Source of the DNA: Dirofilaria immitis | Lineage: Eukaryota; Nematoda; Chromadorea; Rhabditida; Onchocercidae | Length of the DNA: 64,000 nucleotides | Direction: 5' to 3' | NCBI GenBank assembly: GCA_024305405.1 | Contig: JAKNDB010000107.1 | Span: 1,922,001-1,986,000 of the forward strand | Shown: one piece after another, positions 42,145-54,937 of the stretch | Layout: every line of letters begins with the position of its first letter | Position numbering within the stretch: the stretch's first letter is position 1 | Notes under the pieces: generated by a model | Databases searched by the model: none | Seen by the model: only the letters and a program-made list of their open reading frames with translations | Told to the model about the DNA's origin: nothing | Translations under genes and position numbers: made by a program

Positions 42145-45100
42145 GCAACAACAACAAACAAGCATTACTTCTTCAAATGGTACCACCAATAATTCTCTTT
42201 CAAATGGTACGCCTATTCAAATTTACGAAACATTTGCGAATATTTAATTGAAAAAGTTTACATTTATTTATCGAAGAATAAATATGCGAAGGAAAATTAA
42301 ATTTGATATTAGCGATCTAAAACTTTTTTTGATAGTTTGATATAAAATTGCATCTTACCAATTCAATAATTTCATAATGCCGACAATATCACTGGAAAGA
42401 TTCGACTATTGAATTTGCAACATTTCAGGAAATTGCTTGATAACAAAAAAAAAAAAAATAAGCATTTCATTCTTGCATTTATGACTCAACGTGCTCTTAT
42501 TTAAAATATAAGTGCTTTTTCTAGAAGATGCTTCATTTCAAATGATTTCAACTGTAGCTTGACCATTTGTATTTTTATAAGTTTCAGATTGATTTTTATC
42601 ATCAACCAGAAAATAATTTATCTTATCAAGAAACAAATTTATCTTCAAGTTTTATGCAAATATATTATGCTAATTCATGAAATTTTATTTACTATCATTT
42701 TCTTAGGCTTTTCGGCAGCCGCATTAGCGAAACCTAGTGAAACAAGTTCGTTCCTGAATTCTCCATTTGCAATTTCCGCATTAACGGCCACAACCACAAG
42801 AAGCAAAGTAGTTCAGAGGAAGGATAGCGATGATGAACGACAAAGTAATAATGCTGGTGGAAGCGAATCTTCCGCAGGTTAGTTCGCTGTACCATACATT
42901 TCATTTGTTAATTTTCCTGACATAATCTTTGAGGAAAAGAAAGTAAGAATTAAGAATTGTTGATTGGTCAAATAATGATTCCTTTTCTTGAAAGACTGAT
43001 GTACGGAGACTGATCCTGGTATTAGTCTGTATATCACCTATAAAACCAATGAATTTCTGAATATCGATAATTGCAATCATCTGATTCTATTTGCTCCAAA
43101 CTATTTTAATCATATCAGTTGTAAACGAACTTTAGATGAGAGCCGTAGTCAAGCATTCATCGGTGTAGTTCTACATCTCAACTTTTTGTTTCATCTTGGA
43201 AGCATTCTGCATTTGTCACTAAAAACTTCTAATAGCCTGAAGTTTTGGTATTGAGAGAAAAAAATAAATTGCACCTGCTTGCAGTTTATTTCATTTGTCT
43301 TGATTCTGCATATTTCATCATAGTATAGAAGTAGCCGTAGCCAAAAGCAATGAAATACCGTATCGTTAGCTAATTGTTGTTTCATCAAGAGTTTTGATTA
43401 TAATGTTGCTTTCTCGAATATCGGATCATTTTCGGAACGGACGTATTAGTCATTTATAAAAAAATCCTACAAGTTGTGTATTTACTGACCTGACTTTCGG
43501 TACAAAGGACATACGGGAAGCTTGTAAAGAATCTGAATCATCTAAATTTTACTTATATGATATTACTGATAGAAATAAAAGGATGAAAGAGATGGCTTAG
43601 TCCATCTGACAGCTATATGCATTGATATCATAAATGATAGCTGAGATCGATGATTTGTGTTATAAGTAAAAATTCGATTTCATCACATAAATAACATTAA
43701 TAAATTGAATCTATTATATAATCATGGAAAGCTTATATCAACAAAAAAAAAAAATTAAACAGAATCACTTAAAGGCGGCAATCATGAATCTCTTTGATGA
43801 ATAATCTCTATCAATTCGTTTAATTGCATGTATTTTATTAACAGTGTGATGCTTTAATGAAATTTTTTCTTATATTATAAACCGTTAGTAGCATTTTATT
43901 AAAATATAAATTGAAAATCAGAGAAGAATTCTAACTATTTATTGTGAAATTCAGGAACAACAGGACACAATATGAAGCCATCTGTATCAAATGTAAGAAA
44001 TTTATTTTGCTTTAATAGCGAAGTAATTTTTTTTTCAGATAAGTATTTCATACTATGCTTTTAATTTTCAATTTACTTATTTCTTCCTTAATTTGTTTAT
44101 TCAATCATCAATACATCAGTAGATAAATGTTCTTAAGACAAGCATGAAATATGAGTAAAAAGTGGAAAACAACTTAATTTCAGCCTAAGATGTAAATAAC
44201 CATTAATAATTAATAAATGAGTAAGAGAAAACTATCGATAAGTAATTAATTAAGTAGCCTTTAGTAATTAAGCATTAAGGAGAAAATTGTGAGTAACTAG
44301 CTAATTAAATCGTCATCAATAACTAAACATTCGATAAAGAAAAAAATCATTAAGAAATAAGTAATTAAGCAATCACTAATGATTACTCATTAACAGCAAT
44401 CATTATTGATATATATATATACATTTCATTACATTTCATAGGATTTATTGGGCATCAATGATCGGCCATCTTCCTGTTCCAATAGTCCCGAAGATAATGG
44501 AAAACGTAAGCAGCGCCGATATCGGACAACATTTTCTGCTTATCAATTAGACGAATTGGAAAAAGTATTCGCAAGAACGCATTATCCTGATGTTTTTACC
44601 AGGTATTCTCATTTATGGAAATTTTTTTTTTTTTTGAAAATTAATTCGTTATTTGAGCTAAAAATATCTGCACTATAATTTTTTTTTGATATCAATTTCA
44701 TTTAGATAATTGTATAATTTGTCCGATTATCAAGTGAGTGAAATAATTCGATAAATATCATATTCATATTAGTCAAAGTTTTTTTTTGGAATTTCAATTA
44801 TTATCATTGAAATTGTTCAAGAAATTATAAATTCATTTGGCTATATTTCTATCAGTGTTTAATGAAAAATGATATAATTTCTTAAGTTCTAAATTAAATT
44901 TTTCGCTAATTTTTTTTTTTCGTATTCATAGAAAGATTCAAATGATAAAGTTAGGAATAAATAAATAAATAAATAAATCCATAAATAATAGCTTGTCTTA
45001 AGTTATCGCTTCCAGATGATCATCATGTTAATGATTTTTAGCAAAGCCGATAAAATCTTTCACCTATTTAGGAAAAATCAAAAACATCTGTAATTCCAGT

Positions 45101-47336
45101 AAACGACTTATATTCTACAAGCATCCGATTTCTTGACCTATAATATCTTATTGATGATAGTAATAAATGACGGAATAGTAGAAGGCTAATTATCAGTTTA
45201 AATGAATTCAAAAAAAAAAAAAAAAAGAAAAGAAAAATACCGACAAATGAACATAAGCGCATAATTACAACAAATTATTTCTATTATTCGTTAAAATATA
45301 ACGCGGTTATGATGATGATGATGATGATGATAATGATGATGATGATGATAAATACCCCTACGTGGGAAAATATTTAATTTCCTTCTTTTTACTCTCGTTA
45401 AATGATAGATCTTATACTTTATCTACCTTTCCATTTATCCTCAACATTTTTTGCTTACGTTGATAACGATTAATTTTCTAATTAGAGGGACTTACAAAAC
45501 ATCTGTCATCCTCTTTCACAGCTGTTTATTCTATCCACAAATTGTGAATTTGATAAATTATCCAATTTTGCTTATATTTTTTGATAATATTAATGAAAAT
45601 GATAAAACATTAACATATATACATATCGTTTATCAAAATAATAAATGATATATAGCATGTCGTAAATGCATTAAACTTTAATTTGATCGAAATTATTATC
45701 AATTTTATCAAATTTTAATTTCAATGAAATATACAATTTTCTATTTAAATTTTTAAAAGGCTATTTTTCCATTTATTTGATATTTGTGTAAAAATTTTAG
45801 AATTTAAAAATTTTAATTAGCATATTTTGTTTTAGAGAAGAATTAGCGCAACGAGTGATTCTTACGGAAGCAAGAGTTCAAGTAATTATTTAAATGATTG
45901 AAATATTTGTTGATTTTATCAGCTATTAATCAAATTTAAAAGTTTAGCTTAATTTTCTAATTTCAATAAATGAAAAGAAAAAAGCATTTTAAATTTGAGA
46001 AACCGAAGTTTTATAAGGTTTATTTCAGGTTTGGTTCCAAAATCGACGAGCGAAATGGAGGAAGCAGGAAAGAACTTCTACAGTACACCCTTACGGACAT
46101 GCAGCTTCGCATCACATTCCACGGACCTCGCATCCTCATGCAACCGCATCCTTATGCGCTTCTTGCCGCAGCTGCTGCGCAACAATCTGCTGAAAGCAAT
46201 GCCGATCCGGCCGCAATTATGGCTGCGATGAGTGTGCAACATCAGGCAATAGGTTTGTTGAATTTATTCAAGATAATTTTGATTTTTAGCAAGAGAAGTA
46301 ATAAATAAGAAATCAGTATATCAGATAAGTTCAATTAAAGGATCATAGTGGTAAGATCATTGCAGCAGAATCGATGATGAATCCGGCTGCAGCGGCATTC
46401 ATGGCAACAACACCTGCTCTTCTGAATGCTACTTCATTGACATCTACTCCATTGAAAGATACCGTCGAATCAATTCGTCGTTCCTCGCCATCTGCAACTG
46501 CTATTAATACAAATAACGAACCGAATATGACGAATTCAGATGGAGCCAGGTAGTAAACTAATTAAGATAGGTATGCAGTGATGATGAAAAAGAATTATTG
46601 AAGTAAAAAGCAATAAATTGCATAAATTAATTTGGCGGAAAAGAAACTTAGAGATTAACAGGTAAATGGTAATCAAAATCGAATTAACCATTCTTTGAAA
46701 TGGATTGATTTTAATATTTCCTATATTATGATCAAGAAGTTTGAAAGAAATCTAGGTCTTGACTTTTTTGATATGCATGGAGAAATCTCAATCTAATGAT
46801 TTCAGTGTTTGTATGTAGGAAGTTAAAAAAATATTATTTGCAGTACATCAACTCCGGTAAGCACGATTGCATCATCGGTAAGTCCGGAAGTTGAACGCTC
46901 AAAACCGATCGGAAGTGTCAATCCTGCGATCTCTTTAACCAACTTGCCTACAATTGTGCCAGCAATAAGTACTACAAACGGTGCTGCGACAACTGCCGGA
47001 ACTGATTTAACATCATTTGTGCTTAGTGGTTATCAACAACAGCTTGCAGCTGCTAATTACATGCAACATTTGCAACGGATGATTGCTATGGAAAATCTAT
47101 CCAAGCAATATTCAGGAATATGGCCCGGAACTGCTGCTAATGCGGCACCATTGATTGGTGCTACTGCTTCATCCGGAGGTTCATGGTCCGAAACTCAACA
47201 TATGTTTGGATCACTGATGGCCGGTGGTGCATCTATAACGGGCACTACAAAGTCACCGGTTAATTTAACGAATTCAAAAGATGGTTCAAAAAATAGATCT
47301 TTACAAGAAGTTTTTCGGAATGTTTATTTGTCATGA
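41885..47336 (+). CDS. alr-1: Aristaless/ARX-like paired-class homeodomain transcription factor (alr-1-like)
   Basis: This is a nuclear DNA-binding regulator. In C. elegans, ALR-1 specifies chemosensory, motor and touch neurons. Eight exons are proposed: 41885-42206, 42707-42877, 43955-43992, 44442-44602, 45836-45881, 46029-46252, 46366-46549 and 46844-47336. The homeodomain is split over exons 4-6: [19 protein letters not shown], then [15 protein letters not shown], then [15 protein letters not shown]. It has Gln at position 50 and the intron between positions 46 and 47 that is common in paired-like genes. The ATG has an in-frame TGA directly upstream. The N-terminal part carries a Q17 run and FAISAL, an eh1-like core. 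The C-terminal part is rich in Ala, Gln, Ser and Thr; no OAR motif was seen. Exon 6 leaves its frame between about 46109 and 46144. Removing one base restores [13 protein letters not shown] and makes the total 1638 nt, exactly 546 codons. The exon 1 donor could instead be the earlier AATGGTAC at 42177. A possible AATAAA lies at 47642. Confidence 0.88.
42107..42157 (+). repeat. (CAA)n array encoding Q17 in the homeobox gene
   Basis: Seventeen consecutive glutamine codons, all CAA except one CAG, lie near the end of exon 1. Polyglutamine and polyalanine runs are common in ARX-type proteins, and this array is a likely length polymorphism. Confidence 0.95.
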
Positions 47337-49251
47337 TATTTTGATTATTAATTATTGTCAAAGTACCAACTTTATTTCGACTATTTTTAACAACTATGAA
47401 AAGATTTTAATAACTCTTATTTAAGATATAGCAATCTTAACGGATTTAGCGTCAATATATTGGACTTCGAACGTTTCTTCAGCAGACAAATATGCGCGAT
47501 GATAGATAAATAAACGTAATTCATTTGCATTTTGGCGGAATCAGATGGAAGATTTCAAGAAATACGATTTTGTGAAATTCAGAGTATAGTTAAGGTCACT
47601 AGGATAACCTTTTCCTCTCAGATGATTTTAAAATTTAATACAATAAATTCTCGTGATTATCTTTTTTTTTTTTCTATGATACTCATTCATTTTATGTTTG
47701 ATAGCGTTTGAATTGCTGTTAAATTGTAATTACAAATGAGTGATTATTTTTAGGATTCTTTTTTTTTCTCACAGTTCAGTCTTTCAGTAATTTTTGACTT
47801 GAAATATTTGGATGTGGCTGTCTAGACAATATGATTTACCAGTGAAATTGAAATAACTTACTACATGATAAGAAGAAACGTATCACGTGATAATATTAAG
47901 ATTGATTGATAGATGTACAGGTTTATAATCTACATTAACATTAATCATTTATGAATTATTTTGACAGTATTCTGTATTTCTGTCAGCTTATAACCGGTGA
48001 CTTTACTAATTTTAAATCTAATGAACGTCGCGTTTTAAATGTAGGTTTCTCATCTTATAAATATATTTTTTGTTTTTTTTTTAAATGTTCTCATTTATAT
48101 ATTCCAAAAACTTTTTCAATTTTCATTAAAATAATTAATCTCGAAATGAAATCAGTCGATAAAAGAGAAAATTGATGATAATTTTTCTGTTCTCCTCTTT
48201 TTTCTCTCTCTCTCTCTCTCCTTCTCTTTCTCCTTTTCAAATATAAGAAAATTACAATTACAATTTAAGCGGTGATTTGTGCCTTTTATCATTTCTCTCA
48301 TTCGACGTTCCAATTTAATCGAATCGACTGATCAAATGATTTGAATTTATAGAACGCCTCATTCATTTCAGTATTGTATTTAAAATTGTTCAATTTTCTT
48401 TTTTAATTTTCATTTGCTCCTTTTATTTGATTTGATTTCAGCTTCAATGATCTATTTGTAAATATGAATTCGAACGATCATTTTTTTTTCTGTTTTTCTG
48501 TTTTTTTTTATTTTTTTTTGCATATGTAGAAGAGAATAAATGATAATTTAACTAATTGTTTTCCAATAACTTTTTAAGATGTCATTTTCTTTTGTCTCTT
48601 TGCCAAAAGTATAATATCGAAGTTACTTCTATCACTATAATTCTCTTCAGAGAAAAGTATTTATAGCTTCTTTGCTAAATTTATAAGTACTTTAGTGTCT
48701 CGAAAATATACACAAATGCAAAAGTTTAATTTCAAAAAAAAAAATAATAATAATAACAAATTGAATGTAAAGCATGCGATCAGAGTAACTCTCGAAAATG
48801 TCTGCAAATCAAAATTAATGAAATTTTTGCAACAAGCGAATATAATTTAAAAAGCATTTTAAGAAAAGAATTGAATAAAAACTTTTTAAACATTTTTCAT
48901 TTGCTAGCAATACTTTAGCAACTATTAATGATTTCTTCGAGAATGAAAAATGTTTATTTAAATATTTAAGGTATATTTCTCATTTGATTTTATCAAAGAA
49001 AATATTTTATTTTGCAAGAAATATTAGAATATCAAAATTAAACCTTATGAATTAATTGTTACGAACTTTAGCGACAAAATAATTGCTCACTTTTACAATT
49101 GTGATGCCAAATTTTAAATTTATTAATCTGAAGCGGAACTGAATAAGATTGAACTTCTCAGAGATTTCAACAATTTTTTTATATCGACAAGTTTAACATA
49201 TATTTGTTAATATAATAATATGAAAATGAAATAAGTGATAAAAGAATGATA
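47337..49251. other. Intergenic stretch between convergent genes
   Basis: It holds the 3' flank of the homeobox gene (AATAAA at 47642-47647) and the 3' flank of the minus-strand gene that ends at 49252. A CT run lies at 48203-48220 and T runs near 48481. No further gene is seen. Confidence 0.6.
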
Positions 49252-50994
49252 TTAAATTCTGATGTAGTCAGAATGTTTGTTACTACTCCCAAAATGCCAA
49301 ATGAAGCATGATAAGACAAGAATGATAAATAATATCAATGCAATAAAATGTATTATCCAAAACCAGATACTATTCCACCAAGTTCCTAATGTCGGAATTT
49401 CTGGCAAATTCGGTAATGTAATCGTGGAAACTGAAAAATTGATTCCTGAGGAAAATTTAAGCCAATATAATAATCTAATAATATGAATTCAAAAAGATAC
49501 CTTATATGATCGATCGTTCATCTTGATTTTTTCAGCACAAAGCTATCATTTATGTTTCATATCATTTTTGAAGAAATTTTGAAAAAAAAATTTGGCAAAA
49601 GTACCACTGATAGCAATTATTGATTCGGTAGAATTTTTAAACTTTTCACTTTCTGTTTTATTATCGAACGATGCATGTTCTGCTCTAATAATTCGAGATT
49701 TCATGCCAATATCGGATTTAATTGGTTCAACTCCGAAAGTCGATTCATTTAAAACTGAAATTAATATGTTTGTTTATTATTTCATGATTCATTCCCACAG
49801 CAATTCACAACCGATGCTTAATTATGATACAGATGGATAAAGTTGAATTTTAGAATTTGTTTTTATCTTATTCATCGAAATAAAATTAAATTGAAGGTCC
49901 TTTTAACATTTTTTTTCTTCGTTTCATCACGTCATTATGGTGCTTGCAATTATGGACCGTATTATTAATCTTAAATTATTTCATGAATTTTTGCCTTTTT
50001 GTGGAATGATAGCCCAAACATAGAAATCGTCTGCTCGTCGTTCAACGTTTATGCGAATTTCGATATTGCCAAACATCTGTTCAATGCATTTTTTGTGGTA
50101 TTTAGAAACATAAACTTCAGTGCTTTATGCTCGAGCCAAGTTGCTGTTCGATTAAATGGCCTTTGCTTTGGCTTATTTTTGTCCCGGAAATTATTCATAG
50201 AACAATTTTCTTCAGCTGAAAAATGATTGCAAAATTATTTGAAGTTATGTTCAGACAGTTAATTCCTGATCTATTCCTAATCAAAGTTTTGTTAAAAAAG
50301 AAAAGTATCCACCTATCCCTTTCTAATTTTTATCATACCGCAGCGAATATTTTTCTTAGCATATTGTTGTTGTCCATCGGACGATTTCGTTAAATTATTA
50401 TCATTCATTGTTTGGGCTTTATCGAGAGCATTCATAAATTGTACCTAAATATTAAAGATAAGAAAAATAGCAGTCATTGAAGTGATAAACATTTCCTGTT
50501 TTCGGCCTTCTTTTTTAATTAGTTTTGCTTCATTGTCACTTTTTTTTTTTTTTTTAATGAACTGATCAATGAATACTTACATATTTGTTACGAAGATCCA
50601 CAATGTATTGTTGTCGTTTTTCTGTTATGTCAATAACAGTTGCAATATTTTTGATAGTATTTTGCAACAATGAATCGAGATATTTCCGCGGATCAATCGT
50701 ATCAATATTTTGATTCTCTTTATTCCTTTCTTTCCTTCCATACTGAAATTATGCTGATTTCATCAAAAATCTTTTAACTTTTTTTTTTCTTCTACTAATG
50801 CTTCAATCTACTTCAACAGTTATACCTTTTCATATTCTGAATTTAATTTTAGTTTATTCCTGAAAACTTACACTCTCTAATTTTCTTATCTTCTCATTTG
50901 CTTCTTCTCCATCATTATCACTATCTTTCACTATTTGTATACATCGTACTGTTTGATATAAACATAGAAAAAGTATTAAGCAATTAATATCCAT
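49252..50994 (-). CDS. Unrecognised secreted or type I membrane protein gene, six exons
   Basis: I do not recognise the family. Exons on the minus strand are 50872-50994 (starts MDINCLILFLCLYQTVRC, a clear signal peptide), 50581-50742, 50339-50444, 49981-50215, 49605-49754 and 49252-49445. Exons 1 to 4 join perfectly (phases 0, 0, 1) at GTAAGT, GTAAGT and GTATGA donors. Exons 2-3 are helical and charged, with ITEKRQQYIVDLRNKY. Exon 4 contains two cysteines and needs one extra base near 50116 to continue as KKCIEQMFGNIEIRINVERR. Exons 5-6 join in phase and contain PNLPEIPTLGTWW followed by a roughly 22-residue transmembrane helix and a short tail ending NKHSDYIRI. The link from exon 4 to exon 5 is uncertain. 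Exon 4 itself reaches a TGA at 49981, and a weak GTTTGG donor would fit only if a T were also missing at the exon 5 acceptor. It may be one type I membrane protein of about 310 residues, or two adjacent genes. Confidence 0.6.
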
Positions 50995-51228
50995 TATTAG
51001 TGCACTGAAAAAATTTCGATTAATTTTTGAAATAATTAAAATAATCAATTGGACAAAAATGATAATAATTTTTAATAAATGATCTATGAAAGAAAGATAT
51101 GCAAAATTCCAGTATTTTTAATTATTTAATAATAATGGCATTCTGTTATGGTAAAGGAATTCTACTTATTATTATTATTATTATTAACTGATGTCTTAAT
51201 TTGAACAAAATAAAACTTACCATTATCA
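50995..51228. other. Short upstream flank of the minus-strand gene
   Basis: AT-rich flank before the 31-bp repeat array, containing a short (ATT)n run at about 51169-51186. This is the likely promoter side of the minus-strand gene, but no element is recognisable. Confidence 0.5.
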
Positions 51229-51503
51229 TTAACTGATATCTCAACTATTTCAATTACCATTAATTGATATCTCAACTATTTCAATTATCATTAACTGATA
51301 TCTCAACTATTTCAATTATCATTAATTGATATCTCAACTATTTCAATTATCATTATCATTAATTGATATCTCAACTATTTCAATTATCATTAATTGATAT
51401 CTCAACTATTTCAATTATCATTAATTGATATCTCAACTATTTCAATTATCATTAATTTTATCTCAACTATTTCAATTATCATTAACTGATATCTCAACTA
51501 TTC
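51229..51503. repeat. 31-bp tandem repeat, 9 copies
   Basis: Units start at 51229, 51260, 51291, 51322, 51359, 51390, 51421, 51452 and 51482. The consensus opens TTAATTGATATCTCAACTA and ends TTTCAATTATCA. The fourth unit carries a 6-base CATTAT insertion and the eighth lacks the GATA core. The array lies just upstream of the minus-strand signal-peptide gene. Confidence 0.96.
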
Positions 51504-53638
51504 CATTGATTCAATCTTTAAACAAATTACAAATGAGATTTAAATAAAATATTTTTTTGAACAAAAATTAGAATAATCAAATTCTTCATGTCTTAATTAA
51601 AAAATATCTTTTAATCATAAATTGAAACACTTAATTGAATAGAAATAAGCAATTGTGATGATGCAATATTTGAGCAATAATTATGAAATGTGCACAAATG
51701 GTAGAATATTGATATATCATTATTGGTTTATTTGCTGATAAGAATTGCTGCTGACACGCTTATCAATGCTTCATCAAATGTTATACGTACTATTGATAAC
51801 ATATCAAATCGTTGTAAATCATTGTATTTCATGTTTATCTCTAACAAATTAGAAAGTTTGTATCAATTGTTTTCAATAGTTTTAATTATTTTTTTTTCTT
51901 ATTAAAAAATATCTAATATACAGAATCAAAAATGCTAGAGAATTTATAAATTCAACAATATAAGAAGTTTATATAAAGTTTTTATACAATGTTAATCTTA
52001 ATTAAGCGCCAATCAAATTGTTGTTTATTTGATTGAATTCATTTCTTGATGCCATTTCTTGATGTCGTCTTCTTGATATTATTTTAATAATTTTTCATAT
52101 TTTACTATATGAGATTCTTTAACTTCCGAAATTTCATCATACAAGTAAAGGATGCTAAATTTTAATTTGAATTATTTATTAGCATAACTACTATAACATA
52201 TCATTCATTCAGCACATTGTGATAAAATCTTGGATTTATTTCTTTGAAGTTTATTCAAAATTAACGTATCATGCTGTTATAACAATATGTTCCATCATTT
52301 TCGTTAATGAATGTATGACGTATCAACGTAATTTATTGGTAAAAATGATTATTTATCTTTATCTTTAATAATACCTATTCATTAAGTGAATTAATTATAA
52401 TTAATTTGTACTTTTCTGTACTGCCATTGCATCTTCTATTTTATCATTTTATCAAATATAATAGATTTCGCAACAATATATCACAATTTCGCAATAATAA
52501 TATGTTTTCTGTAATTATTTCAGAAATTAGTTTGCAAGTTGTAATTATGCAATATCATTTTCAGAAATCTCTGAAACTATGTAACATATTTATTTTCCTT
52601 TTTAGTAGAAACATATTCTTCTTTTTTTTTTTTTTCAATTGTTATATGGAATTTTGAAACTTTAACAAACGCCTATTCTCGATGGATACTGTATGAAAAA
52701 TTGATTTAAACTCATTTTGATTTAAACTTTAACAGATTGATGAAATTTATATTTATATTTTATTGCTGAAATATTCACAGAGATATTGGAATGATTTCTT
52801 CATCATTTTATACAATGAAAGAAAAATCAATTATTCGTTGAATCGGATATTTCCATATTTTAAAACGAAAATAATCTGAATTCTTTTAAATCAAACTATC
52901 TCTAGAAAAACAGATTCTAGAAGAATAGAACGCTCTAGAAGAACAGATTCTATTTGTTATAAATGAAAGCATATTTGAATTTAAATATCTGTGTATCTTG
53001 TAATATTCAAATAATTCTGATCAACTCATGGTATCTTTGACGTATTCAGAAATGATATCTAAATTATGATGTACCTGTTATGCCATTATTGAATCTATAG
53101 TATCTGATTTTAAACATTGATAGATTTAATTTTCTTCTAGTAACATTTCGATGATCGAACGTACATTTAATGTTAACAAAATTGCTAATTATCGATCTCT
53201 CAAATCTTTAATTCCTCAAAACTTCTGAAATTTTTATCCTGAATTTTTATAGCATTTGATCAAATTTATCCTTTTTTAAATAAGAGTATAAAACTTATAA
53301 AAATTTTCAAGTTCATCGAAATATCGATAGCATGTACATACCACACGAATTGACCATAATGAAAATAAAATATGAATGATCAGGATACATATTAATAGCG
53401 CTTTTGCTTGACCTGGAATGATTTAAGGACGAATAAGCTTTTACATTTTCTTATCAATTATTTAAAAATGACTTTATCAATTATCTTGAAAATATTGGAA
53501 TTCAATGGAAAAAAAAGTTGGTGATTTTGATAAGTCTTTGATTTGATATTTCAATAAGTAATTTGTTAATGAAATCATATTTACAAATTGTTAGATAATA
53601 TTTTTGAAATGAAAGCATACTTTGATTTTTTGAATCCA
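51504..53638. other. AT-rich intergenic stretch
   Basis: No firm gene. A minus-strand frame at 51728-51832 reads from MKYNDLQRFDMLSIVRITF to a stop after 34 codons and looks more protein-like than its surroundings, but it has no splice partners. A short TCTAGAAGAA/ACAGATTCTA repetition occurs near 52903-52950. Confidence 0.45.
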
Positions 53639-54937
53639 TCAATATTTCTCTAAAGGCGAATAGATAATATGCCATGTATTGCATATAACAAATATTATTA
53701 CCATAATGAGGAATACTGTTGAAATTAATGCTACCGTTATCTAAGTAAATATGGCTGTTTACTTCTTGACTTATCAAATAGAATTACATTAAGGCTCGTT
53801 TTTAAATTACAAAAAAAAAGAAGGTGTTCTAATGAGTGATGATTACTAGAAACTACAAGTTCAATAAGAGCCTTTAAAATACTAACAAAAGTTTTCGTTA
53901 CCTTTATATTTTGAGATAATTTCAATTGCATCAATCACTAAGGATTCATTGATACTTATCCATTTCAAATTTATTTAGTAAAAAAATTTTTTCATTACAT
54001 TTAACCATCTGATGGTTCACTAGAAGAGCTGTGTACATTCAACCATCTGATGGCTCAGGTAAGAAGACAAATTTAGGAAATCATTTATTTAGAAGTGAGT
54101 ACTTGGAATTATTTTTATGCTCAACTTTTTTGTCAAAGGCATGAATGACATTAAGCCAAGTATATCAAAGTTTATTAGGAAATAACGATAGGAAAGAAAC
54201 CTGAATAAAAATGAACGGTAGCAAAAATTTGCATCTTTTTGGATAATTCCAAAGAATAATGCAATTGTTGCGATAATAATAACTAACGCAGCTATACTAT
54301 ATGGTATTGTTGAGCCTAGTAGGCCATATTTCTTGTTCGAATAAATTAAAATAGTCCAAAAGAGAGTAATGAAATTAAGAAGCATTGTCACGGTACCAAT
54401 TGCTCTTGTTGCAATCTGGAAAATTGTTCAGTTAAATTTAAATTTATTGCAGGTAATATATCGGAATATAAATGAGATCAAAGATACCTGTAATTAGATT
54501 GATAACAATTGTTTTTTATTTGATTAATTGTCCGTTATTTTAATTGTTCAAATCTGACAATTTTAAAAACTAAACTGACTTCTTTTTTTGCTCTTTTGAA
54601 AATTTAAAATTCATATTTAGTTCTATGACAAACACTATAACCTTAGCTTTGAAGACGTTTAGAATCTTAAAATTTTTGCTCGAAGATGCAAAGTTCAAGT
54701 TTATATGATCAAAGATTGAATATTTACGATTGATATTTATTTGATCGCTAGAATATCAATACGATATGAGCTTTGAATCAGTTCTTGACTTATTAAAAAA
54801 TATATGAAATTGATGATTACTTTAACATGTATTAAACCACATATACATTTATACGATCGATCTTCATGCGGGAATTGCGGCATCAATGATACCTTGAAAT
54901 TACAACTTTTCTCTTTCTCGTATCCTTTTTCCATCAT
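53639..54937 (-). CDS. Multi-pass membrane protein, LAPTM4/DUF7027-like
   Basis: Exons on the minus strand: 54821-54937 starts MMEKGYEKEKSC and contains DRSYKCICGLIHVK before a GTAATC donor. Exon 54201-54415 joins in phase and carries two hydrophobic helices separated by SNKKYGLLGSTIPYS, ending ...QKDANFCYRS. Exon 53639-53740 starts ITVALISTVFLIMVIIFV, a further helix, and ends IYSPLEKY with a stop. A cysteine pair followed by HVK just before the first helix is typical of four-span lysosomal LAPTM4-type proteins and of a nematode-expanded group around the DUF7027 domain, which suggests an endolysosomal or plasma-membrane location. That family assignment is inference from one motif and topology. 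A third helix exon is expected between 53741 and 54200 and was not found. The middle exon ends in phase 2 while the last begins in phase 0, so an exon is missing or an indel is present. The first of two adjacent ATGs was taken as the start. Confidence 0.6.

Noticed and set aside
41860..42189. Minus-strand frame with a cysteine run
   Set aside because: It is the antisense shadow of the polyglutamine exon of the homeobox gene.
49592..50226. Plus-strand open frames over the minus-strand secreted gene
   Set aside because: The minus strand carries phased exons with proper splice signals and a signal peptide; the plus-strand frames have none.
54001..54056. Pair of AACCATCTGATGG direct repeats
   Set aside because: Only two short copies about 36 bases apart, without terminal structure; most likely chance or local duplication.
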